Shown here: piece by piece, positions 1-9,300 of the stretch
Layout: each line of letters begins with the position of its first letter
Numbering within the stretch: position 1 is the stretch's first letter
Source: Petrolisthes cinctipes
Lineage: Eukaryota > Arthropoda > Malacostraca > Decapoda > Porcellanidae
Direction: 5' to 3'
NCBI GenBank assembly: GCA_033782935.1
Contig: JAWQEG010000003.1
Span: 2,244,501-2,308,500 of the forward strand
DNA: 64,000 nt
The notes under the pieces: generated by a model
The model's database searches: none
Told to the model about the DNA's origin: nothing
Seen by the model: the letters and a program-made list of their open reading frames with translations, nothing else
Program-made: the position numbers and the translations under genes

Positions 1-893
1 GGAAGTGGAAGCCCAGCCCCCCAAATCCCTGACCCTCTCCACCGAGTGAGTCCTGAGGAAGGCGAGGGAGGCGGCCACGCCCCTAACGCTGTGAGCCCTC
101 GGGGCGTGTCTGGGATCCCCGTTCTCTATCACTCGGCAGAGAAGGTGAGCGATTGACCTAGGGAAGAGAGGGTTACCGGACCTAGAGTTGTAGAAGAGGT
201 GGTCCGGAGAAGCCCCTCTCGTCGCCTCCACGTATGCTACAAAGGCGTGGACTGGGCAGAGGGGGTGGAAATTTCCATCCCTCAGGAACGAGGGTACTGC
301 GAGAGGGCCAATTCTGTCGTCAGCCTGCTCGTTCTTAGCTAGAAAAGCAGGAGAGGGGGAAATGGTTAAGGAATTAAGGTTAGGGGTTACGGAAGAAAAG
401 GCTGTGTGACAGGTCAGGACTGCCAACTGAGATGCCCTGTAACCTGTAGCTAAGGCGAGCAGGAAGAGAGCTTTCTGGAGGAGGTGACAAACCTCCAGAG
501 GGACCCCCTCGAAGGTCAGGTAGGAAAGGACGCGGTGAAGGGACCAGGAGGGTGTCTGGGCCCGGTGAGGTGCGGTCCCCGCCCGAATCCCCATCCTCAG
601 GAGAGAGAGAGGCCTCTCCGAAACCTTAATGTTAAAACCCAGGAGGAGGGGATCAGACAGGGCTGCGTGATGCGCAAGCACCATCGCCGGGGCCCTGTTG
701 GTGGAATCGGCGAGCCACGTGAGGAATTCCAGGACTGTGTCCTCCGAGATGACCCTGGAGGGGTGTCTTCGCAAGAAGTCCTGGAATCTTTTCCAGCACG
801 ATTCGTATTGTTGCACCGACGACTGACGATGAGCCCTCAACATCTTGTCCACTGTCTCCTTAGTGAACCTTTTGCTGAGGACTCCCCGTAGAA
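1..893 (-). CDS. DIRS-type tyrosine recombinase (YR), C-terminus cut by window edge
   Basis: This is a site-specific recombinase of the tyrosine family, which DIRS retrotransposons use in place of an integrase to insert a circular DNA copy. The frame is open without a stop from about 893 down to base 1. An N-terminal SAM-like, core-binding part (around 600-870) is followed by the catalytic domain. The box I arginine lies in GYRASQL (Arg at 436-438). The box II H-x2-R is HSVR (His 91-93, Arg 82-84), and the H/W position is a Trp in LGGWAS just before the edge. The nucleophilic tyrosine should lie a few codons beyond base 1, so I cannot see it. No start codon is obvious. The frame follows directly on the RNase H/methyltransferase-like end, which is in another frame (overlap 837-893), so the YR may have been fused to pol in the intact element. 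The visible part has no disabling mutation. Confidence 0.85.
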
Positions 894-1922
894 ACTCCAA
901 GCGTGTAGTTTCAGTGACGCTTGGAGTGGTGCAGACAGGGTGCTGGAGAGGCACGCCGATCCCAACTGAAGGGGATGAGGGCACCACCGGGACAACTCTC
1001 CGAACCACGGCTGTGCTGGCCAGAGGGGGGCTATGAGGAGAACCCTCTCCCTGAACGTGCGCAGCTTGAGGATCGCCTTCAGGAGGACTGAAGTGGCTGG
1101 GGGTGGGAAGAGGTAGAGATGCCCCCACCTGTTCCAGTCCTCTGTGAAGGCGTCCGGGCCTCCCGCCTCTGTTCTGGATGAGAATGTCAGGAACAGAGGG
1201 AGTAGGGACGTGGATGGGGAGGCGAATAGGTCCACCTCCGGTGTCCCGTAGCGAAGGCAGAGAGACTCGAACACAAGGGGACGCAGTTGCCACTCGACTG
1301 ACGTCCCCCTGAACCTGGATAGGGCGTCCGCCCAATCGTTCTCCCGCCCTGGCACGTAGCGGGCCGAGAGGTGAATGTCCCTCTTGGCCGCTATTGCGAA
1401 AATCTGTTCTGACAGGGACAGGAGAATTTCCGACCGTGCGGTACCCTGTTTCTGTAGGCACTGCACGGCCCCAACGTTGTCCATATTGAAGCGGACGCCT
1501 ATCCTGGCAAACTGAGGGTGTCTGTTGAGCCATTACTTCGCTACCATCAACTCCCGGGCGTTGATGTGCAGTAGCCTTTCCCCTTCCTTCCATCCCCCGC
1601 AACGTTGATGTCCCAGGCAAGACTGGTATCCCCAGCCTACGTCCGATGCGTCTGTCGCCACCGTGATCCCCGGGGGAGGGAACACCCAGGGGACCCGCTG
1701 ACGCAGGGCACCGGGACGTAGCCAGGGGCGAAGGAGGCGGTGGAGAGAGGGGGACACTTGCCTGGGAAGGTCCCTGTGTGCGGGGGACAGGTGGAGGTTT
1801 ACCTCCCGCGTCAGCCTCCTGTGTTTCAATCGTCCCAGGGGCATTGCAGGGGCCGCGAAATTTAGGGACCCGAGCAATGATTCCCACTGGCGGCGAGAGA
1901 AAGTACGGGAAAAATGCGCCTT
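837..1922 (-). pseudogene. DIRS pol: RNase H and methyltransferase-like part, with in-frame stop
   Basis: This is the C-terminal half of the RT/RNase H polyprotein. RNase H removes the RNA strand during reverse transcription. Starting from the conserved stretch SRRQWESLLGSLNFAA (about 1851-1901), it shows the RNase H acidic residues in order: Asp in TDASDVGWG (1650-1652), Glu in INAREL (1551-1553), Asp in MDNVGAV (1479-1481) and Asp in WADALSR (1326-1328). After that comes the segment typical of DIRS pol, with VDLFAS, DAFTEDW, LYLFPPP and LIAPLWPAQPWF, often described as a DAM-like methyltransferase relic. A TAA at 1533-1535 interrupts RNase H between INARELMVAK and WLNRHP. Both sides are in one frame, so this is a point lesion. 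The frame ends at TGA 837-839. It is shifted relative to the RT core upstream (change near 1910-1925) and to YR downstream (change near 885-895). Confidence 0.85.
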
Positions 1923-2610
1923 GGCGGACGTGGTGGAGGGTCCGTCGGGCGTTGTCTGGAGCGAGAGAGAGGGTGGCCGAAAGAGAGTCCCACTCTATTC
2001 CTAGCCAACACAGCTTGCGAGTGGGGGTGAGAGAGGACTTGGGGATGTTCAACAGGAACCCCATTTCCTCTAGCACTCCCCTCGCTACCCGGATGTTGTT
2101 TGCTACCTGCTCCTTGGAAGGGGCGTGAAGCAACCAATCGTCCAGGTACATGAGGGTGGGAACACCCGCCTCTGCCAGACGGGATGCCACCACCCTCACG
2201 AGTTTTGTGAAGACTCGCGGAGCTAGAGAAAGACCGAAAGGGAGCCTGGTAAACTGGAACGTCTCGGTCCCCACCTGGAAGGCCAGAAAACGGCGAAACC
2301 TGGGGTGGATCGGGACGTGCCAGTACGCATCCTTGAGATCCAGGGATGCTAACCAGTCTCCCTTCCTCAGAACTGTGCGGACCTGAGCAACCGAAACCAT
2401 CCTGAAATGTAATGTTTTCACGAATTTGTTTAGGTTGCTCAGGTCCATCACCAATCTCGTTTTTCCCTGGTCCTTTTAGGGGACCGTGAATAAACGAGAA
2501 AGAAAGACCCTTCCCGTCGCCCGCTCCACTACCCCTTTTTCCCGCATTTCTAACACATGCGGGACGACCGAAAGTGACACTTTGGTTGAGGCAGGAGGTA
2601 GACGTAGTGG
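1921..2610 (-). pseudogene. DIRS pol: reverse transcriptase core, with in-frame stop
   Basis: This is the reverse transcriptase palm and fingers of the element. Reading from 2610 downward: the finger region with EMREKGVVE and SRLFTVP, then LVMDLSNLNKFV, then motif A as DLKDAYWHVPIHP (motif A Asp at 2329-2331), then LPFGLSLAP (about 2219-2244), then the catalytic YLDDW box (YLDD at 2137-2148), then the thumb-like part with LTPTRKLCWLGIEW. The family is DIRS by the YLDDWLL and WLGIEWDS style and by the linked gag and YR. A TAA at 2476-2478 lies directly after SRLFTVP, inside a conserved block that continues in the same frame. The frame must change near 1910-1925 to continue into RNase H. Exon start 2610 follows a strong 3' splice site (pyrimidine tract plus ACAG) at 2611-2630. 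Confidence 0.88.
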
Positions 2611-2817
2611 CTGTAACGGGAAGAGACAGGTGTCAGTGAGAGTACCGTTAATCCTAATCCCCCGGGGCCCGAGGGACCCGGGGTGGTTGGAGGGTAAATG
2701 ACGGGAGAGGCAGAGATTTTGACCGCAAGGGAAAATATGATTTTGACCTAACGGTAACCCAAGGACGGGATTAGGCATAATTCATATGTCAGAATAGGAA
2801 AGATGACAGTTACTCAC
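2611..2817 (-). other. Intron 3 (in pol), 207 bp, GT-AG
   Basis: On the minus strand the donor is CCG/GTGAGTAAC (GT at 2817-2816) and the acceptor is CTCTTCCCGTTACAG/CC (AG at 2612-2611) with a good pyrimidine tract. Removing it joins codon CCG (2820-2818) to codon CCA (2610-2608) in phase 0. The joined protein runs from WPWITVP into PLRLPP, which matches the usual N-terminal spacing of DIRS RTs. The intron contains an in-frame TGA at 2782-2784 that would otherwise end pol, so splicing explains an apparent stop. Confidence 0.75.
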
Positions 2818-2926
2818 CGGAACAGTAATCCAGGGCCATGACAGGCCCTGGCGAATTATCCTTGCTGCCCAGCCGTGGGCGGGCCAGGCAGCTGACCACC
2901 CTGTGAGACAGCCCAGAGTGGGACCC
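2818..2926 (-). CDS. DIRS pol: N-terminal exon of reverse transcriptase
   Basis: This short coding piece lies directly after the gag stop (2927-2929), in a different frame from gag. It encodes LGCLTGWSAAWPAHGW then AARIIRQGLSWPWITVP, the tryptophan-rich N-terminal signature that precedes the fingers of DIRS RTs. The same frame stays open upstream through gag exon 3 to 3145, but there it reads as a Pro-rich shadow of gag and I do not count it as coding. I see no ATG close by. Pol could therefore be made by frameshifting at the gag end, by re-initiation, or from another splice form. The exon ends at 2818 at the donor of intron 3. Confidence 0.65.
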
Positions 2927-3146
2927 TCAAGTGGAGCGATCCTTCTGGGAGGGGTGGTTGAAGGAGGACTTGGGTTTGGAGTAGGACTTGGAGCCCTGTC
3001 CCCTTCCCCGAAACGGCTGCTGGCCCCTCTGGGAGGGCCTGTTGTGTGCTCTCGGGGGAGTGGGATAGGAGGGCCTCGGTAGCCTGGAGGGCTGGGAGGG
3101 CCTCCGGAGCTGGTAGGCTGGTCTGGGTGGCTGTGGGGCACGTGGC
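2927..3146 (-). CDS. gag exon 3 (basic, RG-rich C-terminus of DIRS Gag)
   Basis: This is the C-terminal tail of Gag and probably binds nucleic acid. The first base (3146) completes a Lys codon split by intron 2. The reading then goes PRAPQPPRPAYQLRRPSQ, continues Pro/Arg-rich, contains FRGRGQGSKSYSKPKSS, and ends ...HPSQKDRST before TGA at 2927-2929. Tails of this kind, basic with an RGRGQ and a final FNHPSQ-like segment, are common at the end of DIRS Gag. It follows the acceptor TTCTGTTTGTCCTTAG/G. Confidence 0.75.
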
Positions 3147-3246
3147 CTAAGGACAAACAGAATGATTAGGAACCAAAGTAGACCCGAAAATCCTTCCATT
3201 TCACCCCCGTGAAAACTAGGGTAAGACGAACACGAGAGGTACTTAC
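3147..3246 (-). other. Intron 2 (in gag), 100 bp, GT-AG
   Basis: On the minus strand the donor is CTCCAA/GTAAGTACC (GT at 3246-3245). The acceptor is TTCTGTTTGTCCTTAG/G (AG at 3148-3147), and a branch-like TCCTAATCA lies just upstream. The split codon AA+G gives Lys, and the phase is kept between exon 2 and exon 3. Without splicing, exon 2 would stop at once, because the donor itself supplies an in-frame TAA at 3243-3245. Confidence 0.78.
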
Positions 3247-3507
3247 TTGGAGGTGGAGGGTTTTGGTAAATTGATTACCGCTGGGAGGGAGGCGAAGATT
3301 GTGTCTGTCGCTGGTTGGTCAAAGAAGGCAGGGGACAAGGGGGCAGCTCGCACCACTCCCCTCTGTGCCATCTCCGGCGCAGATTTAGCCGCCGCCTGGC
3401 GGGCTGCCAGTCTCGCCTCGGCGAAAGCCTTCGCCTCCTCCCGCATGAAGTGGGTCGCCATCGCCGCCACGCCCTCCATCACGGTGGCCATGGACGAGAG
3501 GGTGTCA
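3247..3507 (-). CDS. gag exon 2 (Ala-rich helical segment)
   Basis: This is the middle exon of Gag, 261 bp. It starts with one base completing an Ala codon and reads DTLSSMATVMEGVAAMATHF, then REEAKAFAEARLAARQAAAK, then a linker with SPAFFDQPATD and LPKPSTS. The Ala/Glu/Arg-rich stretch is likely an amphipathic helix. It continues exon 1 smoothly (MSGVQLA then DTLSSM), which is the main argument for the splice. Phase is preserved at both ends. An ATG at 3522-3524 in the same frame lies inside intron 1 and is not a credible start. Confidence 0.75.
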
Positions 3508-3623
3508 CTGTAAGGGGTAAACAAGGAAAAAACCGAGCGAACCCGGGGATAAGTACCCGGGAGTAACAGAGAGACCCTCTACCCAGTATCCCTAAAAACA
3601 TGACACACGAGTAAGGTACTCAC
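3508..3623 (-). other. Intron 1 (in gag), 116 bp, GT-AG
   Basis: On the minus strand the donor is CAGCTAGC/GTGAGTACC (GT at 3623-3622). The acceptor is TTTTTTCCTTGTTTACCCCTTACAG/TG (AG at 3509-3508) with a long pyrimidine tract. The split codon GC+T gives Ala. Without splicing the exon 1 frame stops at TGA 3620-3622, which is part of the donor. The two flanking exons lie in different genomic frames that only splicing brings into register. Confidence 0.8.
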
Positions 3624-5324
3624 GCTAGCTGTACACCCGACATCTCGTGGTAGGAGTTGGTAAGGGCGTTGAGGCAGTCCCTTATCAACGAGGCGGCTGC
3701 CCCCGTGGAGATGGTGTGGGCCAACTCTAGACGGGTAGCAGACTCCGCCTGTCGCAACTTGCCATCGGGCTCCTTCAGCTGATAGGGGACCGGGGGGTCC
3801 TTCTCCATCTTCCACAGGCACTCCCTCAAGCCCGGGGGGGGCCCGGGAATGAGGGAGGATGACGGGGAAAGACGGAGGAGGGGGCTTCCTGGGCGCGTTG
3901 TTTCTCTGGTGGTCCAGGGACTTAAGGAGAAGGGCTGGAATGTCCAGGTCCCCTTCGCCCTTATCCCCCGGGAAGTACGCGTCCGGGGAAAGGAGGAGCG
4001 CCGTGTTACCGTGGGAGCGGTCAATCCTCCAAGCCCCGGACAAGTGTAGCTGGCTGTACTCCACCAGAAAACCCATCGCGTCCAGGGTCGCCGCAGAGGA
4101 CACCCTAGATGAAGTGGGTACGGGCGCTGAGATAGGACGGACCTTGTAGAAGGGAATAGCCTCGCCCTTCTCATCCGCCCCCCACTTCACCAGGACGTCA
4201 TCCCTCCGGATCCACACGTCTGGTTGAGCCGTGTCCGGAGACCAAGCCACCAGTCTGCCCTCCTCCGAAGAGTGGGTCCAGGTAGGAGGGAGAAGAGACC
4301 AAGAGTAGGGAAGGTATCCGTCTCCCGAAGGAGGGGGTGACGGGGACGGAGGTGCGGAGGTAACCAACTCCTCAGCTACGTCCCCCGACGGAGACTCGAG
4401 TCCTGGGGAAACGGGAGGCACGAAAAGGACTCCCCCATCCCCGGGAGGACTCGCGCCCTCGACGGGAGCAGTAGCGGGAGGCGGGGGAAAAAGAGCGGGT
4501 TCCGTAGCGACAGCCGGAGGCTGCGCGACGGACGCCCCAGGAAAAGCGTGAGGAATCAGGGTGTGGAAGATCTTAACTATCTTCCTCGACGAGGGGCTGT
4601 CCCCCCCCCGCTTACCCTTGCGGGATTTGCGGGCGGGCGAAGGAGAGCTCCCCGACGACGAAGAAGAGGAAGAGGACGACGAAGAAGAGGAGGAAGGAGA
4701 ACGGCGACGAGCACGGGACTTCCTGGAGTGGCGGGACCTCTTAGCTAAACGCTTGCATCCTCTAGAGAGGGCTGAGGAGCCAGCTCTAACAGGAGGCGAA
4801 GCTGGGGGTTCCCTGCTGGGCCCTTGTACCGGTGAGGTAGTCGGGAGAACCAGCGCGACAGACTCGCTCGTTCCCCGGGGGGCTAAGCCCCGAGAAGGAG
4901 TCGTAGTACCGTCTAGGGAAGGAGGCTCAATCTCTCGGGCCTCAGGAGGTTCTAGCCCCTGAGACTCCGAGAGACAGGAAGAAGGGTAACGGGTCCTGAA
5001 TAAACCCAGGTCCGCTCCCAAAATCGGGTCCACCCACGCCAAAGAAGAACCGTCTCGTTTGTGGGCCATTCTCCTAGCCCTCGTCCACGCCATATGAAGA
5101 GAAGCAAGGGCGGGGAGCTTGGAGCGGGCAGAAGGGGAGGTAACCCGACACAACTCAGCCCAGGGGCGGCACACACCACACGCCAAAGGGTCGTAACCCA
5201 AGGGAGTGAAGCAGGGTGCGTGAGGCGAACAGTGCAGGTGTCCGTCAGGCGAGACCCGCACGGTACATCCCGAAGCAGCACAAAGGGCACGAGTAGGCTG
5301 AGGGAGAGAAGAATACACAAACAT
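3624..5324 (-). pseudogene. gag exon 1 of DIRS element, frameshifted at a G8 run
   Basis: This is the main part of Gag, the particle protein of the retrotransposon. The N-terminus has a Cys/His cluster (CAASGC, DGHLHCSPHAPC, then ACGVC; about 5180-5285) resembling the zinc-binding motif found in many DIRS Gags. A Pro/Ser-rich region and a basic SR-like stretch with a run of Ser codons (about 4640-4740) follow. The central domain holds WSLLPPTWTH, DVWIRRDDVLVKWG and MGFLVEYSQLHLSGAWRID. At 3834-3841 a run of eight G (C on the coding strand) marks a frame change. Upstream the good frame ends near SRAPPGL. Downstream the protein-like frame is RECLWKMEKD through LNALTNSYHEMSGVQLA to the donor at 3624. 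The 581-codon frame that ends at 3579 is therefore false over its last 85 or so codons. The start is uncertain: an ATG at 5322-5324, or an upstream exon joined at the acceptor ending at 5298. Confidence 0.75.
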
Positions 5325-5340
5325 GGGTTAACACGTGCAA
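5298..5340 (-). promoter_or_regulatory. Possible 3' splice site at the start of gag
   Basis: On the minus strand the stretch GTATTCTTCTCTCCCTCAG lies just before the Cys/His-rich Gag segment (CC TACTCG from 5297). It has the same quality as the three internal acceptors. If used, the ATG at 5322-5324 would be intronic and an upstream leader exon would be joined in phase 0. A donor candidate is CCCACGTG/GTGAGCAC at about 5736. I see no ATG in the putative leader exon just upstream of that donor, so the model is incomplete. Confidence 0.35.
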
Positions 5341-6180
5341 ACACTAGAACACTGAAGACACGAAACCCATCCTCCCCGAAGGAACGAAGCGCGGGACACG
5401 CCCGCTGTACCCGGGGACCAGGACACGATCCCCCACCCTCGCGCACCCAACCAGGGAAAAACCCCGTAGAACCAAAACCGCCCGCCACATGGAGCGGGTA
5501 AAAGAGGGCCCCCCGGACAGGAGGATCCAGAAGGAGGGGGAGAGGGGACCCGGTAGCCTGAGAAGAAACACTCCAGGCTAAAAATAATGGAAAAACACCA
5601 AAAATCAAAATAAAAAACCCCCGCCCGGGAGAGGAAGAGAGAACCAGGGCACAATTCTCACTCCCCTTTACCGAGAGGGGACACATAATAATCGGGGAAG
5701 GCAAGAGGAAGGGCTGCAAAGACCCCATGTGCTCACCACGTGGGGAGGAGAAGTCCCACGTGGCGCCCACTAACCTCGCTAAAAACCCCAGAAACCCCGA
5801 TAAAATACACACGAAGAATGTACTAGTGGCAGGAGGAAAGGTGAAAGGGGGGGAAAGACGGAGAAAAACTCCGAACAAAGGGGGTGAAAAGCCCCCCTTC
5901 GATAAGGAAAAGAGAACTCAGTCCTAACGAAGAAAAAACCCCCATAAACACCTAAAACCCTCCTAGAATACACACACGATACATCTGCAAAGCAGGCTAG
6001 CCACTAGAACACAAAAGAAACGATAGCAGGAACACGTGACACAATACCATAGCGTAGCAGCGAGGAGCGTGGATGTTGACTGAGACGTGTTCCGCGACAG
6101 AGTGAGCGAGCGGTATTCAGCGGGGGAGGAGCTTAATACCTCACCGCGCCACCACCAGGTGACTCCACTATCAGTACAGC
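5325..6180 (-). other. DIRS 5' leader region (non-coding)
   Basis: This GC-rich stretch of about 850 bp lies upstream of gag on the coding strand. Its base composition resembles the element and is quite unlike the AT-rich satellite. Several frames are open by chance, including one of 308 codons (5878-4952) that overlaps gag and is hydrophobic and cysteine-poor in no recognisable pattern. The region probably holds the element's promoter, terminal repeat and leader. I cannot mark the terminal repeat, because its inverted partner would lie left of base 1. Confidence 0.5.
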
Positions 6181-6317
6181 GCCAGATTTGAATTTTATTT
6201 ACTTCTGATGAACGTCACGGAATTGACCCTTCCAACCCAGATTATGCCTATACGGGGCCTGGGCTTGTGAAGGGGCGTATTCTATAGCAATCCAGCTGTG
6301 CTGGTTTCACTATACCA
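6181..6317. other. Junction between DIRS element and satellite
   Basis: This short stretch resembles neither the GC-rich element nor the satellite. The satellite begins abruptly at about 6318 with AAATCGATATTTTAGGTG. The stretch may be the terminal part of the retrotransposon or flanking host DNA. I found no gene in it. Confidence 0.4.
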
Positions 6318-9300
6318 ATAAATCGATATTTTAGGTGCCCAAAGTCGATATCTCAAATTCATGCCCAAAACCCCCGAAAATTCGATATTTTGGAAACCCA
6401 GAAGCAAACTGTACATGCCTACTCCGTGTTAGAGTATTATCAAAATACAGGCCCAAAACATACTGAAAATCGATCTTTTAGGTGCCCAAAAGTCGATATG
6501 TGCATGCATCATCTGTACCCGTTTATATCTCAAATTCAGGCTCAAAACACCCGAAAATTCGATATTTTGGGGTCCCAGAAGTGATCTGTACATGCCTACT
6601 CAGATGAAGGCCCAAAACATGCTGAAAATCGATATTTTATTTGCCCAAAGTCAACATGTGTATGCATCTTCTGCACTCGTGTATATCTCAAATTTAACCT
6701 CAAAACACCCGAAAATTCGATAATTTTGGGTCCAAGAAGCGATCTGTACATGTCTAGTCAGTGCTAGAATGTTTTCAAAATATAGGATCAAAACATGCTA
6801 AAAATCGATATTTTAAATGTCCAAAGTCGATATGTGCATGCATCTTCTGTACCCGTTTATATCTCAAATAAGGCTCAAAACACCCGAAAATTCGATATTT
6901 TTGGGTCCCAGAAGCGATCTGTACATGCCTACTCCTAGTTAGAGTATTTTCAAAATACAGGCCCAAAACATGCTGAAAATCGATATTTTAGGTGCCCAAA
7001 GTCAATATGTGCATGCCTATTCTGTACCTGTTTATATCTCAAATTCAGGCTCGAAACACCCGAAAATTCGTTATTCACAATCGATATTTTAGGTGCTCAA
7101 AAGTCGATATGTGCATGCATCTTCTGTACCCGTTTATATCTCAAATTCAGGCTCAAAACGCCCGAAAATTTGTTATTTTGGGGTCCCAGAAGTGATCTGT
7201 ACATGCCTACTTAGTGCTAGAATATTTTCAAAAAATAGGCACAAAACATGCTAAAAATCGATATTTTAGGTGCCCAAAGTCGATATATCCAAATTCAGGC
7301 CCAAAACACCCGAAAATTCGATATTTTGGAGTCCCAGAAGCGAACTGTACATGCCTACTCCGTGTTAGAGTATTTTCAAAATACAGGCCCAAAACATACT
7401 GAAAATCGATCTTTTAAGTGCCCAAAAGTCGATATGTGCATGCATCTTCTGTACCCGTTTATATCCCAAATTCAACCTCAAATCATCCGAAAATTCGATA
7501 TGTTTGGGTCCCAGAAGCGATCTGTACATGCCTACTCAGTGCTAGAATGTTTTCAAAATATAGGCTCAAAACATGCTAAAAATCGATATTTTAAGTGTCC
7601 AAAGTCGATATGTGCATGCATCATCTGTACCCGTTTATATCTCAAATTCAGGCTCAAAACACCCGAAAATTCGATATTTTGGGGTCCTAGAAGTGATCTG
7701 TACATGCCTACTTAGTGCTAGAATATTTTCAAAATATAGGCCCAAAACATGCTAAAAATCGATATTTTAGTTGCCCAAAGTCGATATCTCAAATTCCGGC
7801 CCAAAACACCCGAAAATTCGATATTTTGGGGTCCCAGAAGCGAACTGTACATGCTTATTCCGTGTTAGAGTATTTTCAAAATACAGGCCCAAAACATACT
7901 GAAAATCGATCTTTTAGGTGCCCAAAAGTCGATATGTGCATGCATCTTCTGTACCCGTTTATATCTCAAATTGAGGCTCCAAACACCCGAAAATTCAATA
8001 TTTTGGGGTCCCAGAAGCGATCTGTACATGCCTACTCAGTGCTAGAATTTTTTCAAAATATAGGCTCAAAACATGCTAAAAATCGATATTTTAAGTGTCC
8101 AAAGTCGATATGTGCATGCATCATCTGTACCCATTTATATCTCAAATTCAGGCTCAAAACACCCGAAAATTAGATATTTTGGGGTCCCAGAAGTGATCTG
8201 TACATGCCTAATTAGTGCTAGAATATTTCCAAAATATAGGCCCAAAACATGCTAAAAATCGATATTCTAGGTGCCCAAAGTCGATATCTCAAATTCAGGC
8301 CCAAAACACCCGAAAATTCGATATTTTGGGGTCCCAGAAGCGAACTGTACATGCCTATTCCGTGTTAGAGTATTTTCAAAATACAGGCCCAAAACATACT
8401 GAAAATCGATCATTTTGGTGCCCAAAAGTCGATATGTGCATGCATCTTCTGTACCCGATTATATCTCAAATTCAAGCTCCAAACACCCGAAAATTCGATA
8501 TTTTGGGGTCCCAGAAGCGATCTGTACATGCCTACTCAGATGCAGGCCCAAAACATGCTGAAAATCGATATTTTATTTGCCCAAAGTCAACATGTGTATG
8601 CATCTTCTGTACCCGTTTATATCTCAAATTTAACCTCAAAACACCCAAAAATTCGATAATTTTGGGTCCAAGAAGCGATCTGTACATGTCTAGTCAGTGC
8701 TAGAATGTTTTCAAAATATAGGCTTAAAACATGCTAAAATTCGATATTTTAAGTGTCCAAAGTCGATATGTGCATGCATCTTCTGTACCCGTTTATATCT
8801 CAAATAAGGCTCAAAACACCCGAAAAATCGATATTTTTGGGTCCCAGAAGCGATCTGTACATGCCTACTCCTAGTTAGAGTATTTTCAAAATACAGGCTT
8901 AAAACATGCTGAAAATCGATATTTTAGGTGCCCAAAGTCAATATGTGCATGCATATTCTGTACCCGTTTATATCTCAAATTCAGGCTCAAAACACCCGAA
9001 AATTCGGTATTTTTGGGTCCTAGAAGCGATCTGTACATCCCTAATCCTAGTTAGAATGTTTTCAAGATACAGACCCAAAACATGCTCAAAATCGATATTT
9101 TAGGTGCCCAAAAGTCGATATGTGCATGCATCTTCTGTACCCGTTTATATCTCAAATTCAGGCTCAAAACACCCGAAAGTTCGATATTTTGGGGTCCCAG
9201 AAGCGATCTGTACATGCCTACTCAGTGCTAGAATATTTTCAAAATATATGCCCAAAACATGCTAAAAATCGATATTTTAGGTGCCCAAAGTCGATATCTC

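Noticed and set aside
484..891. Plus-strand frames within the YR and RT regions (484-891, 1778-2128, 2150-2386 and others)
   Set aside because: They are antisense to well-supported recombinase and RT motifs and have no domain of their own.
1862..2137. Minus-strand 91-codon frame through the RT thumb
   Set aside because: It is in a different frame from YLDDW and the WLGIEW segment, so it is a shadow of the RT.
2782..3156. Long Pro-rich minus-strand frame upstream of RT as a separate protein
   Set aside because: Above about 2926 it is the shadow of gag exon 3. Only the last part (2818-2926) carries RT-like sequence, and the bases below 2818 are intron.
3579..3840. C-terminal part of the 581-codon gag frame
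   Set aside because: After the G8 run this frame reads as low-quality sequence, while another frame gives protein-like sequence that continues through intron 1 into exon 2.
4952..5878. 308-codon minus-strand frame overlapping the gag start
   Set aside because: It is out of frame with the Gag Cys/His and central domains over their shared stretch and has no recognisable motif. It is a by-product of GC-rich sequence.
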